Below, piece after piece: positions 17,822 through 27,204 of a stretch of 64,000 bases of DNA; within the stretch, counting starts at the first letter, position 1, and every line of letters begins with the position of its first letter. Source of the stretch: Fen-1258 sp027348115 (lineage in GTDB: Bacteria; Bacteroidota; Ignavibacteria; Ignavibacteriales; Melioribacteraceae); NCBI GenBank assembly GCA_027348115.1, contig DAIEQA010000109.1:1-64000 (forward strand). The letters are read 5' to 3'. The notes beneath the pieces were generated by a model. That model had not been told where the DNA came from. It saw nothing but the letters and a program-made list of their open reading frames with translations, and did no database searches. Made by a program: the position numbers and the translations under genes.

Positions 17822-19993
17822 TTAATTAATCATGCTTAATGATATACGCTGCTTCTGCACATCCACTGAAAGGATTGTCACGTCAATAATGTCACCAACT
17901 TTTAAGAGTTCGAGCGGATTCTTCACATACTTATTCGCGATTTGTGAAATATGAAGAAGCCCATCCTGCTTTACGCCGATATCTACGAACGCGCCAAAAT
18001 CAACTACGTTACGGACAGTACCTTTTAGTTTCATACCCGGCTGCAAGTCTTCCATTTTCAAAACATCGCTGCGCAAGATCTGCTTAGGCATTTCATCGCG
18101 CGGGTCGCGGCCGGGTTTTTTCAAGTTATCTAAAATATCCTTCAACGTCGGTTCACCGACTCCAACTTCTTCGGCAACTTTTTTTACACCCTTGGTTTTT
18201 ACGTAAAGCTCAACGAGATTTCCTTTTTCATTAATGTGAGTAGTAGAGAGTTCGCATAGTTTTAAAAGTTTTGTTGTTGCTTCATAAGATTCGGGATGTA
18301 TAGAAGTATTATCCAGCGGGTTTTCGCCTTCACGGATTCTTAAAAATCCGGCGCACTGTTCAAAAGCTTTTTCACCTATGCCGGATACTTCCATAAGTTC
18401 TTTGCGATTTTTGAATCTTCCGGTTTTATCACGGTACTTGATAACATTATTGGCAATTCGTTTGTTGAGTCCGGAAACATAATTAAGCAGTGAAGCTGAA
18501 GCGGTATTAACATCTACACCAACGAAATTAACGCAGCTTTCAACAACATCATCCAATTTTTTTGAAAGTAATTTTTGATCGACATCATGCTGGTAAAGTC
18601 CAACGCCTATTGATTTCGGATCAATCTTTACAAGCTCAGCGAGAGGATCAAGCACGCGTCGGGCGATTGAAATATTTCCGCGCTGACTCGCTTCAAGATC
18701 CGGGAATTCTTCTTTAGCAACCGGACTTGCAGAGTAAACCGAGGCACCGGCTTCATTCACAATAAGGTAATGGCAATCCAATTTATTTTCTTTGATTAAC
18801 TCAGCAACCATTAATTCCGTTTCCCTGCTGGCCGTGCCGTTGCCAATTGCGATTAATTTTACTTCATACTTATTAACTAGTTGCAGAATAGTTTTTTTTG
18901 CGTCAGCCATTTTATTCTGCGGAGGATGCGGATAAATTGTAATTCCTTCCAGGTATTTCCCGGTTGTATCTATAACCGCAAGTTTGGAACCGGAGACGTA
19001 ACCCGGGTCGATTCCCAGAATATTTTTACTGTTAATCGGTGGCTGAAGGAGCAGCTGGCGTAGGTTTGCCGCGAATATTTCTATGGCGTGAAGATCGGAA
19101 ATCTCGCTAAGCTGGTTGCGTACGTCGCGTTCAATTGAAGGATAAATTAACCGCATGAAAGAATCTTCGGTTACTTCCTCAAGTATATCGAGGAAAGCGG
19201 ATTCATCATAAGTAAAATATTTATCAAAAATAATATTAAGAACCGCGGGCTGATCGAAGCTTAATACTACTTTTAGGAACGTTTCCTTCTCGCCGCGGTT
19301 GAGCGCGAGCACCTGGTAAGGTTTTATTTTGTTTATCTGGCAAGAAAAATTATGATAGACTTCATAAACATCTTTTTTGCCCGCTTTAAGTTCTTCTTTC
19401 TTTGCTTCGGCTTTTGAAGAAACAACGGAAGCTTCCTCAAGCAGAAAATCTCGGACAGCCTGGCGAACATCGGCGCTTTCGCTTATCATTTCCGCGATGA
19501 TATCCTTAGCGCCTTGAAGAGCTTCATCAATATTGTTTACGCCCAACTCAATGTTGATATACTTTTCAAGCTCTTTGTCAAAATCACCTTTGAAATTTGG
19601 ATTTTCAATTATGAACAACGCAAGAGGTTCTAATCCTTTTGCCTTTGCGATTGTTCCACGCGTTTTGCGTTTTGGTTTGTAAGGAAGATATAAATCTTCA
19701 ACTTCCTGAAGCTTTATAGCTGCCAGAATTTTATCTCTTAGTTCATCGGTTAACTTGCCTTGCTCTTCTATGCTTTTCAAAACAGTCTGTTTTCTTTCTT
19801 CAAGAATTGTAAGGTAGCTCAGTCTGTCCTCAATCTGGCGGAGAAAATCTTCATCAAGTCCGCCCGTGTGTTCTTTACGGTAACGAGCGATGAAAGGAAC
19901 CGTAGCTCCTTCGCTGAATAAATTTATAACTGTCTTAACCTGTTTTTCGAGAACGTTTAATTCTTTTGCTATAACTAAAGGAATGTTCATCAA
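17822..19993 (-). CDS. tex: Tex-like RNA-binding transcription accessory protein
   Basis: The 723-residue protein has the full Tex layout: helical N-terminal domain (residues 1-190), a YqgF-like RNase H fold (about 325-450, with ILGIDPGYVSGSKLAVID), helix-hairpin-helix repeats (about 490-560, ELMEVSGIGEKAFEQCAGFLRI), and a C-terminal S1 domain (about 650-720, LKGTVRNVVDFGAFVDIGV and DGLLHISQI). Tex binds RNA polymerase and nucleic acid and helps keep transcription running under stress. The start ATG 19993 gives the normal N-terminus. Its stop lies beside a REP element. Confidence 0.93.
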   Translation of the reverse strand: MMNIPLVIAKELNVLEKQVKTVINLFSEGATVPFIARYRKEHTGGLDEDFLRQIEDRLSYLTILEERKQTVLKSIEEQGKLTDELRDKILAAIKLQEVEDLYLPYKPKRKTRGTIAKAKGLEPLALFIIENPNFKGDFDKELEKYINIELGVNNIDEALQGAKDIIAEMISESADVRQAVRDFLLEEASVVSSKAEAKKEELKAGKKDVYEVYHNFSCQINKIKPYQVLALNRGEKETFLKVVLSFDQPAVLNIIFDKYFTYDESAFLDILEEVTEDSFMRLIYPSIERDVRNQLSEISDLHAIEIFAANLRQLLLQPPINSKNILGIDPGYVSGSKLAVIDTTGKYLEGITIYPHPPQNKMADAKKTILQLVNKYEVKLIAIGNGTASRETELMVAELIKENKLDCHYLIVNEAGASVYSASPVAKEEFPDLEASQRGNISIARRVLDPLAELVKIDPKSIGVGLYQHDVDQKLLSKKLDDVVESCVNFVGVDVNTASASLLNYVSGLNKRIANNVIKYRDKTGRFKNRKELMEVSGIGEKAFEQCAGFLRIREGENPLDNTSIHPESYEATTKLLKLCELSTTHINEKGNLVELYVKTKGVKKVAEEVGVGEPTLKDILDNLKKPGRDPRDEMPKQILRSDVLKMEDLQPGMKLKGTVRNVVDFGAFVDIGVKQDGLLHISQIANKYVKNPLELLKVGDIIDVTILSVDVQKQRISLSMIN

Positions 19994-20146
19994 ATTACCT
20001 GAATTTTTTAGAAGTGCAAATCAAATGTAATGAAAAGAAAGATTCCACTTGAAAATGTATTTTTCTTCAAATGTTGACATCCAACTTCCAAAACTTGCGT
20101 TAAGGTAAAATTGTATTTATGTTTTATTCAGCAAGTAGGAAAAAGG

Positions 20147-20374
20147 ATGAACAATGGATCAATAAAATATATTTATTGGCAGGATGATAATTTCTGGTTA
20201 GGATATATTGAAGATTATCCTGATTATGTAACTCAAGGGGAAAGTTTGAAAGAGCTAACAGAGAATCTTGAGGACATTTATAAGGAACTGGTAAGTGGTA
20301 AAATTCCTAATGTTAGAAAAACCGCTGTGTTAAAACTAAAAAGGAAAAGTGGCGCGAAGAAAAAAATTCAATAA
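20147..20374 (+). CDS. hicB: HicB-family antitoxin
   Basis: The 75-residue protein has the partial RNase-H-like HicB fold: IYWQDDNFWLGYIEDYPDYVTQGESLKELTENLEDIYKEL. The start at ATG 20147 follows AGGAAAAAGG; an upstream TTG frame at 20111 is unlikely. HicB neutralises HicA and often represses the operon. The C-terminus here is short and basic (LKLKRKSGAKKK) with no clear ribbon-helix-helix domain, so DNA binding may rest on the basic tail. The toxin gene follows 36 bases later. Confidence 0.82.
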   Translation: MNNGSIKYIYWQDDNFWLGYIEDYPDYVTQGESLKELTENLEDIYKELVSGKIPNVRKTAVLKLKRKSGAKKKIQ

Positions 20375-20410
20375 ATTTTCTTATTAAGATTTTATTATGG
20401 GTAGGATGTA

Positions 20411-20593
20411 TTGAAACGTAAAGATTTAATAAGAAAAATCGAACAAGCTGGTTGCGTTTTGATTCGCCATGGTAGCAAACATGATTGGTATCAAAATCCC
20501 AAAACAAAAATCTCTCAACCTATTCTGCGTCACAATGAAATCAATGAATATCTGGCAAAACATTTTATGAAAATGTTAGGTAATTCAAAATAA
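20411..20593 (+). CDS. hicA: HicA-family mRNA interferase toxin
   Basis: The 60-residue protein shows the HicA double-stranded-RNA-binding fold, with the catalytic histidine in RHGSKHDWY (His24) and the family sequence KRKDLIRKIEQAGCVLIRHG. It starts at TTG 20411 preceded by GTAGGA. HicA toxins cleave mRNA and stop translation. The antitoxin gene comes first here, the reverse of the classical hicA-hicB order; both orders are known. The gene is complete, with the active-site residue intact. Confidence 0.85.
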   Translation: MKRKDLIRKIEQAGCVLIRHGSKHDWYQNPKTKISQPILRHNEINEYLAKHFMKMLGNSK

Positions 20594-20595
20594 TA

Positions 20596-21201
20596 TTATC
20601 CGTATAACTCTGTTTCTACCAACTCACAAATTATATGCGCAACCGTAATATGACCTTCTTGAATACGTTGTGTGTTAGCGGAGGGGATAATAACAGGGAG
20701 ATCAACAATATCTTTTAACTTGCCGCCGGTTCCTCCTAAAAAACCAACGACAAACATTTTTTTCTCATGAGCTTTATCAACAGCTTTAATAATGTTAGGC
20801 GAGTTGCCGCTTGTTGAAATAGCAATTAGAACATCGCCTGCCATGCCTAAACCTTCAACGTTCCTGGCAAAAACATTTTCGAAGCCGATATCGTTTCCGC
20901 CGGCAGTAAGGTTTGAAGTATCCGTCGTTAAAGCAATTGCAGCCAGGGCGGGTCTTTGAATGTCATGATTTAAACGAATCATAAATTCTGTAGCGATATG
21001 CTGGCAATCTGCCGCGCTGCCCCCGTTGCCGCACAATAATAATTTGTTCCCTTTGCGATAAGATTCGACAATGCTTTGTACAGCAATAAGTATTTCCACT
21101 TTGCAGGCAGATTCCATTTTTAGTTTTACATCGGAGCTTTCTTTAAGCGAATCGACAATGAATTTTTCTTTATCCAAAATTTTATCCTCTAACATTTCCA
21201 T
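20596..21201 (-). CDS. gmhA: D-sedoheptulose-7-phosphate isomerase
   Basis: The 201-residue protein is a SIS-domain isomerase that starts ADP-heptose synthesis for lipopolysaccharide core. Motifs are LLLCGNGGSAADCQHIATEFMIR (sugar-phosphate loop), ALTTDTSNLTAGGND and VLIAISTSGNSPNIIKA. The zinc-binding histidine and glutamate positions of GmhA (QHIATE; HITVAHIICELVE) are present. ATG 21201 lacks a clear ribosome site; ATG 21195 and a TTG at 21177 after AGAGGA are alternatives. Its stop nearly touches that of hicA on the other strand. Confidence 0.88.
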   Translation of the reverse strand: MEMLEDKILDKEKFIVDSLKESSDVKLKMESACKVEILIAVQSIVESYRKGNKLLLCGNGGSAADCQHIATEFMIRLNHDIQRPALAAIALTTDTSNLTAGGNDIGFENVFARNVEGLGMAGDVLIAISTSGNSPNIIKAVDKAHEKKMFVVGFLGGTGGKLKDIVDLPVIIPSANTQRIQEGHITVAHIICELVETELYG

Positions 21202-21356
21202 TTAAAAATAAGAAAATAAAGTGACAGAACAATTACAGATACTTTGTTCGAACCCAGATTACTCATCGAATAAATGTACCGTCTTTCATTTGCTTCTTTT
21301 CCTCGCTTTGAATTAAGTTTAGGCGAATTATTCTGATAACTAATAATGTAGAAGCT

Positions 21357-22124
21357 ATGAAAAAATCCATTGTCTTTTGGACAATTGCAGTTATAATTAC
21401 TATCGCTTCGGCAATATTCCAACGTGTTACAGGGCCTACTTATCAGTTGTCGGGTTCGGTGATGTTCGAAGGTAAAAAAATTGATTACAAATTGGATAGG
21501 AGCCATAGTTCCTCATCTAATTATAAGATTGAGATTAAAACCGGCGATACTCAAATAAAGGGCGTAGTAAAGTGGAGAAAGAATTATAGAGAACGCGAAC
21601 CGTTTATCGATGTCGAAATGAAAAGCGGTCAAGTTCTTACAGCAGAAATTCCGGCGCAGGCTCCGCTTGAAAAAATTCAGTACATGGTTGAACTGCATAA
21701 AGACAGTTCCAGCGTAACTATTCCTGCGGATAAACCGGTCATAGTTCGTTTCAAAGGCGATGTGCCGTTGTGGGTTTTAATTCCGCATATCTTTGCCATG
21801 TTCTTTGCTATGATGCTCTCTACAAGAACTGCGCTTGAAAGCGCCGACAACCTGAAAAAAATTGAGAAGCTTGCTTATTGGACTGTCGTCTTTCTTTTTA
21901 TCGGCGGATTCTTACTGGGCTTTATGATGAACCACTTCGCATTCGGACAAATGTGGGGTGGCTTCCCGATAGGCAACGACATTACCGACAACAAAACATT
22001 AATTGCATTTATTGGATGGGTCCTTGCATATTATATGATTAAGAAAAAAGCTCTACCAAAACTTTTTGCAATACTCGCCGCAATACTAATGATAATTGTT
22101 TACAGCATTCCTCACAGTGTATAG
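21357..22124 (+). CDS. membrane protein of unknown function
   Basis: The 255-residue protein has an N-terminal membrane helix (residues 5-22), an extracytoplasmic beta-rich domain of about 115 residues (YQLSGSVMFEGKKIDYKL to VIVRFKGDVPLW) and then four hydrophobic helices (about 137-153, 175-197, 218-231, 236-252). The second half resembles small integral-membrane domains seen next to other Bacteroidota genes, but I cannot name a family. It is divergent from gmhA and 65 bases upstream of the subtilase gene, so cotranscription with the peptidase is possible. Confidence 0.75.
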   Translation: MKKSIVFWTIAVIITIASAIFQRVTGPTYQLSGSVMFEGKKIDYKLDRSHSSSSNYKIEIKTGDTQIKGVVKWRKNYREREPFIDVEMKSGQVLTAEIPAQAPLEKIQYMVELHKDSSSVTIPADKPVIVRFKGDVPLWVLIPHIFAMFFAMMLSTRTALESADNLKKIEKLAYWTVVFLFIGGFLLGFMMNHFAFGQMWGGFPIGNDITDNKTLIAFIGWVLAYYMIKKKALPKLFAILAAILMIIVYSIPHSV

Positions 22125-22189
22125 CATGAATTTCCTCAACACGAAATATTCGGTTAGAAAAATATTACGTCTATAATCAAAGGAGAACT

Positions 22190-24994
22190 ATGAAATTAAA
22201 GTTTATCATTCCTGCCATATTGCTTTCTTTGAGCTGCCTTATTGCTCAAGAATACTCTCAAACATTCCTTTCATTAAAAAATACCGGTGTTGATGCGTTT
22301 CTTAAGAAGTACCCGCAATATGACGGCAGGGGAACAATAATTTTTGTTCTCGATACCGGTTTGGATATGGGAATCGACGGATTGAAAAAAACATCTACCG
22401 ATCAGACCAAGGTTATTGATGTACAAGATTTTACCGGAGAGGGAGATGTTTCCTTTGTACCGGCGGATGTGAATGAGGAAAGCGGAATAAAATATTTTGT
22501 GAATGAGAAAAGCGGTTACAAAGTTGCCGGAGTTGATAAATTATCCTACAAGGCGGAAGACAATAAATATTTTATCGGCGTGTTGCCTGAAAAATTATGG
22601 CTCAATTCAAATTCCGGCGTTAGAGATGTTAACGGCAACGGAACTGAGAACGATAAATTTTGTTTTGTAACATTCAAAACCAAAGCCGACGGAAAAGATT
22701 TCTGGGTGTTGTATCTCGATACAAATTTGAACGGCGATTTATCGGATGAAAAGCCGCTTAGAAATTACAAAGAAAATTTTGACGCGTTCACAATTCCCAA
22801 CGCAAAAGGATTGCCAAAATTTACTATGGGACTAAATATTTTTCCTGAAGAGAATAAAGTTTCATTCTTCTTTGATGACGGCGGTCACGGCACACACTGT
22901 TCCGGTATTACCGCCGGTTACAGAATTGGCGATGAACAGCTTAACGGAGTAGCTCCGGGTGCAAATCTTATCGGACTGAAAATCGGGAACAACAATTATC
23001 CCGGCGGCGCAACGGTAACCGAGAGCATGAAGAAAGCTTATTTATATGCCGATAAAATTTCCAAGGAAAGAAAAGAACCTTGCATAGTAACTATGAGCTT
23101 CGGCATCGGTTCGGAAATTGAGGGACAGGCCGATATGGAAAAATTTCTTGACGATCTCACAGCAAAAAATCCTTATCTCTATATCTGCACCTCTAACGGA
23201 AACGACGGACCCGGAATTTCGACAGCCGGACTTCCTGCTTCTTCTTATGCTGTCTTGGCTTCTGGCGCAGCATTGGCGGAAGAAGTGGGCAACGACCTTT
23301 ACGGTGCAATGGTTGGGAAAGATATAATTCTTCATTTTAGTTCACGTGGCGGCGAGGTTCGCAAGCCGGATATTATTTCTCCGGGCGCTGCTGCGTCAAC
23401 AATTCCAAATTACGCGCGCGGCGACGTGATGTGGGGTACCAGCATGGCCTCGCCTTATACTGCCGGCGTTGTATCTCTTCTTTTAAGCGCGGCCAAAGTC
23501 GATTTTCCGGATGTAAAAATTCCCTCGCAGTTCTTGTTTAAGGTAATTAGACAAAGCGGTACAAAGCTGGAGGGATATACTCATCTTGATCAAGGCGGCG
23601 GATATATAAACGCTCTCAACGCGTATGAACTTCTGAAAAAATATATTAAAGAAGGGGAGTTAGAAAAATTCGAAACTTATTATACTTCATCTTTCGCGCC
23701 TAATATGCCGGCACAGCGCGCCGAAAATCTTTATATAAGAAACGGCTCCTACATTAAGAGTACGGATAATTTTACTTTTATGGTTAAGAGAAACAATTTT
23801 ATAAAGAATGATAAGTTTTATAGAATTTATAATCTTAAGAGTGATCAAGATTGGCTTGTACCTACTTCCAGAAAACTTCATTTGAGGAACGATCAAAACG
23901 GATATGTAAGCGTAAAGTTGGATAGAAGCAAAATGACCGGACCCGGTCTTTACAACGGAATGATTTACGCAACCCGCGACGATCGGTCCAACTTTCCGGA
24001 ATTTGAAATGATGGCAACGGTTGTTATTCCTTATCAATTTAACAGTGCGAATAATTATGCAATGGTTTGGAATAACCAGCTACTATCCCCGGGAATTTTA
24101 AAAAGATATTTTCTTGAAGTCCCCGTCGGCGCCTCGGATCTTCACGTTAGAATTTCCGCAGAAGGAAATAAATTTTCTTCCGTTCGTTTTTATGTGAATG
24201 ATCCGAACGGTGAAGCAAAGCTGCTCGGTATTTTTAATTCCGAAGACGAAAATGATTTTGTCGATAGATATCTCGGCGATCTTGAACCGGGCGTGTATGA
24301 ACTGGACGTACTCGGAAATTTCAACGCCAAAGCCGGTTCTACTTTCGATCTCATGGCGGAATTCGACGGTGTGAATCGAATGGATAATAATATACTGGGC
24401 ACTAAGAAAAATTCCATTCAGCTTGAGAATGTATTCGATAAAGTTCAGATGTATAACCTTGAAGGCGATATTACCGGCTACCGGAAAGTATTTGAAGTTC
24501 ACATGGACAGCGTTAAAACTTACGACATTCCTTTTGAACTGAAGAAAGGCGAGACATCCAAAACTTTTAAGATAGAGATCAGCAAAGAAGATTTTAACAA
24601 GGTTACGGACTTCACTTATGCCGTTTATGATTCTGCTGGCGAAGCGCAGGCTACCGGAGGATTGAGCTATAGAACGGGCGACATCACAATCAATAATAAA
24701 TTCAAAGGCGATGCCACAAAATTAAAATTGGTACTTATTCCGGCTTACACTAACAAAGCCGGAGTGATGGATGTAAAAATAACGGAAACGACCGAGCTGG
24801 CAAACGGATCGAAGATAAAGTTCAAGAATAATTCCATCACGCTTTATCCAACGGCAAAAGAAACATTATCGCTTGAATTCAAAAAACCGGAATTCTCAAT
24901 TCCGTCGGATTCTAAATTTAACGGGAAGATTGAATTCAAATCTATTCGTACAGACAAAACGGAATTTGAAGTTCCGCTGATTTTTGAATTTTAG
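22190..24994 (+). CDS. secreted subtilase, tripeptidyl-peptidase II-like (S8)
   Basis: The 934-residue protein has a signal peptide (cleavage near IAQ, residue 20) and a subtilisin domain with Asp55 in FVLDTGLD, His233 in GGHGTHCSG and Ser417 in GTSMASPYTAG. A long insert lies between the Asp and His regions, and about 450 beta-rich residues follow the catalytic domain, a layout typical of the tripeptidyl-peptidase II branch. No T9SS sorting domain is present, so it is probably periplasmic. AAGGAG precedes ATG 22190. It is followed by an oligopeptide transporter and PepF, which suggests stepwise peptide use. Confidence 0.87.
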   Translation: MKLKFIIPAILLSLSCLIAQEYSQTFLSLKNTGVDAFLKKYPQYDGRGTIIFVLDTGLDMGIDGLKKTSTDQTKVIDVQDFTGEGDVSFVPADVNEESGIKYFVNEKSGYKVAGVDKLSYKAEDNKYFIGVLPEKLWLNSNSGVRDVNGNGTENDKFCFVTFKTKADGKDFWVLYLDTNLNGDLSDEKPLRNYKENFDAFTIPNAKGLPKFTMGLNIFPEENKVSFFFDDGGHGTHCSGITAGYRIGDEQLNGVAPGANLIGLKIGNNNYPGGATVTESMKKAYLYADKISKERKEPCIVTMSFGIGSEIEGQADMEKFLDDLTAKNPYLYICTSNGNDGPGISTAGLPASSYAVLASGAALAEEVGNDLYGAMVGKDIILHFSSRGGEVRKPDIISPGAAASTIPNYARGDVMWGTSMASPYTAGVVSLLLSAAKVDFPDVKIPSQFLFKVIRQSGTKLEGYTHLDQGGGYINALNAYELLKKYIKEGELEKFETYYTSSFAPNMPAQRAENLYIRNGSYIKSTDNFTFMVKRNNFIKNDKFYRIYNLKSDQDWLVPTSRKLHLRNDQNGYVSVKLDRSKMTGPGLYNGMIYATRDDRSNFPEFEMMATVVIPYQFNSANNYAMVWNNQLLSPGILKRYFLEVPVGASDLHVRISAEGNKFSSVRFYVNDPNGEAKLLGIFNSEDENDFVDRYLGDLEPGVYELDVLGNFNAKAGSTFDLMAEFDGVNRMDNNILGTKKNSIQLENVFDKVQMYNLEGDITGYRKVFEVHMDSVKTYDIPFELKKGETSKTFKIEISKEDFNKVTDFTYAVYDSAGEAQATGGLSYRTGDITINNKFKGDATKLKLVLIPAYTNKAGVMDVKITETTELANGSKIKFKNNSITLYPTAKETLSLEFKKPEFSIPSDSKFNGKIEFKSIRTDKTEFEVPLIFEF

Positions 24995-25059
24995 TTGTTG
25001 AATATTAATAGCATAAATACATGAAGTAAATTTCGAATCTTCAAATAGGAGATAGTTGA

Positions 25060-27054
25060 ATGTCTACACAAGAAACTCCCCAGACAAACGGACTTCCGTC
25101 CAACGCTTATACGGAATTGAAACCGGGTGAAGAATACAAACCTATTATGCCCGCGCATATATCATTTCCCGAAGTTACATCATATTCGGTTGTGACCGGA
25201 TTGATAATGGCTGTATTATTCTCTGCGGCTGCGGCATACCTTGGTCTAAAAGTCGGCCAGGTGTTCGAAGCTGCAATTCCGATTGCGATCCTCGCTGTTG
25301 GATTATCTAATATGCTGAAAAAGAAAGGAGCGATGGGGCAGAACGTAATTATCCAATCGATCGGTTCTACCTCCGGCGCAGTGGTTGCCGGCGCAATTTT
25401 TACATTACCCGGCATATATATTCTAAATCTTCAAGCATCGTTTTTACAGATGTTCTTTGCTTCGTTGTTTGGAGCGTTTCTCGGAATCTTATTCTTAATA
25501 CCGTTCAGAAAATATTTCGTCTCCGAAATGCACGGCAAACTTCCTTTCCCCGAAGGTACGGCTACTACGGAAGTTTTAGTAGCCGGTGAAAAAGGAGGCA
25601 ACCAGGCATTGGTGCTTGTTAGCGCCGGATTGATCGGCGGCTTATATGATTTTCTTATCTCTACATTCGGAACCTGGGCGGAGATATTTACATCAAGAGT
25701 TGTCGGTATCGGTCAAACAATCGCGGATAAATTCAAACTTGTTTTCAGGCTGGATGTTAGCGCGGCGGTAGTCGGTCTTGGATATGTTATTGGTCTAAAG
25801 TATTCAACAATAATTGTAGCCGGCTCATTTTTATCGTATTTCGTTTTGATTCCGGTTATATCATTTTTCGGTTCCCATTTAACTGTGAGTGTCGGCTCCG
25901 GCGTTACTTTGTTGGTTAGAGATATGTCTGCAGAACAAATTTTTCAATACTATGTAAGGCATATCGGCATTGGCGCAATCGCTATGGCGGGCTTCATCGG
26001 CATAGTGCGTTCTTCAAAAGTAATTCGTTCCGCTATTTCCATTGCCGTAAAAGAAATCTTTGGCGGAAAAAATGTTGAGGCCTCAACTGTTCGTACCCAG
26101 CGAGATCTTTCGATGAAGATAATTGTAATCGGCATCATTCTTACGGCGGTAGTAATTTTTATCTTTTTTCTGATGGGCGTGGTTACAAACGTCGTTCATG
26201 CTTTAGTCGGATTGCTGATAGTAATGATTATGTCTTTTCTCTTTACAACGGTAGCTGCAAATGCCATCGCCATTACAGGCAACAACCCTGTTTCCGGAAT
26301 GACCTTGATGACTTTGGTTCTTTCGTCCATCATACTTGTAGCTGTCGGGCTTTCCGGGCCATCCGGAATGGTTTCCGCATTAATTATTGGAGGGGTTGTC
26401 TGCACCGCTTTATCTGTAGCGGGTTCTTTTGTAACGGATTTGAAAATCGGTTACTGGCTTGGTTCATCGCCTTATAAACAAGAAACCTGGAAGTTTGTAG
26501 GAACAGTTTTATCCGCGGCAACCGTTGTTTGGATTATTTCACTGCTCGATAAAATTTACGGATTTGCCGGCGGCGGATTGCCGGCACCGCAGGCAAACGC
26601 TATGGCGGCTGTTATTCAACCGTTAATGTCCAATCAACCGGCCCCATGGATGTTGTATATTGGCGGCGCGGTTGTTTCTCTTATACTTGTTATGGTTGAT
26701 GTTCCCGCACTCGCATTCGCGCTTGGAATGTATTTGCCACAAGAAATAAATACTCCTCTGCTCGTCGGCGGCTTGATTGCGCATTTCGTTTCAACAAGAA
26801 GCAAAGATGAAGGTTTGAATAACGCAAGACGAGAGCGCGGCACACTTATAGCTTCCGGTTTTATTGCCGGCGGTGCATTGATGGGCGTTGTAAGCGTTAT
26901 TATCAAAGCAGTGTTGAAAGAAAATAAATTACCCGATTGGTTCATGGAAACCTGGGCAGAATCGAATACCGCGGAAGTTCTTGCGTTTGTTATGTTCTGC
27001 TTGCTTTGCGTTTATATTATTTGGGATTCCATGAGAGCCAAGAAAGAAGAATAA
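25060..27054 (+). CDS. OPT-family oligopeptide transporter
   Basis: The 664-residue protein is all-helical, with about 14-16 membrane segments, and carries OPT features such as EVTSYSVVTGLIMAVLFSAAAAYLGLKVG near the N-terminus, FPEGTATTEVLVAGE and ITGNNPVSGMTLMTLV. OPT proteins import small peptides or metal chelates with protons; the prokaryotic branch is mostly peptide-linked. AGGAGATAG precedes ATG 25060. It sits 65 bases after the subtilase and before PepF. A strong hairpin follows the stop. Confidence 0.9.
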   Translation: MSTQETPQTNGLPSNAYTELKPGEEYKPIMPAHISFPEVTSYSVVTGLIMAVLFSAAAAYLGLKVGQVFEAAIPIAILAVGLSNMLKKKGAMGQNVIIQSIGSTSGAVVAGAIFTLPGIYILNLQASFLQMFFASLFGAFLGILFLIPFRKYFVSEMHGKLPFPEGTATTEVLVAGEKGGNQALVLVSAGLIGGLYDFLISTFGTWAEIFTSRVVGIGQTIADKFKLVFRLDVSAAVVGLGYVIGLKYSTIIVAGSFLSYFVLIPVISFFGSHLTVSVGSGVTLLVRDMSAEQIFQYYVRHIGIGAIAMAGFIGIVRSSKVIRSAISIAVKEIFGGKNVEASTVRTQRDLSMKIIVIGIILTAVVIFIFFLMGVVTNVVHALVGLLIVMIMSFLFTTVAANAIAITGNNPVSGMTLMTLVLSSIILVAVGLSGPSGMVSALIIGGVVCTALSVAGSFVTDLKIGYWLGSSPYKQETWKFVGTVLSAATVVWIISLLDKIYGFAGGGLPAPQANAMAAVIQPLMSNQPAPWMLYIGGAVVSLILVMVDVPALAFALGMYLPQEINTPLLVGGLIAHFVSTRSKDEGLNNARRERGTLIASGFIAGGALMGVVSVIIKAVLKENKLPDWFMETWAESNTAEVLAFVMFCLLCVYIIWDSMRAKKEE

Positions 27055-27063
27055 AAATTTGTT

Positions 27064-27096
27064 TAGTCAAGAGGGATGAATAGTCCCTCTTGACTA
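27064..27096. terminator. strong hairpin after the OPT gene
   Basis: A perfect 13-bp stem (TAGTCAAGAGGGA with TCCCTCTTGACTA) and 7-base loop begin 10 bases after the stop. There is no T run on the plus side, so it may act as a mRNA-end hairpin rather than a classical terminator. Confidence 0.65.
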
Positions 27097-27204
27097 ATAG
27101 CGATAGACCAATCTTGAAAACTAAATTTGCTCCCTATCGCCTAACATTTCTCAATTTTGTTCCCAAAGAATTAATGAAGGATTTTATAATTTAAGGAGGT
27201 ATTG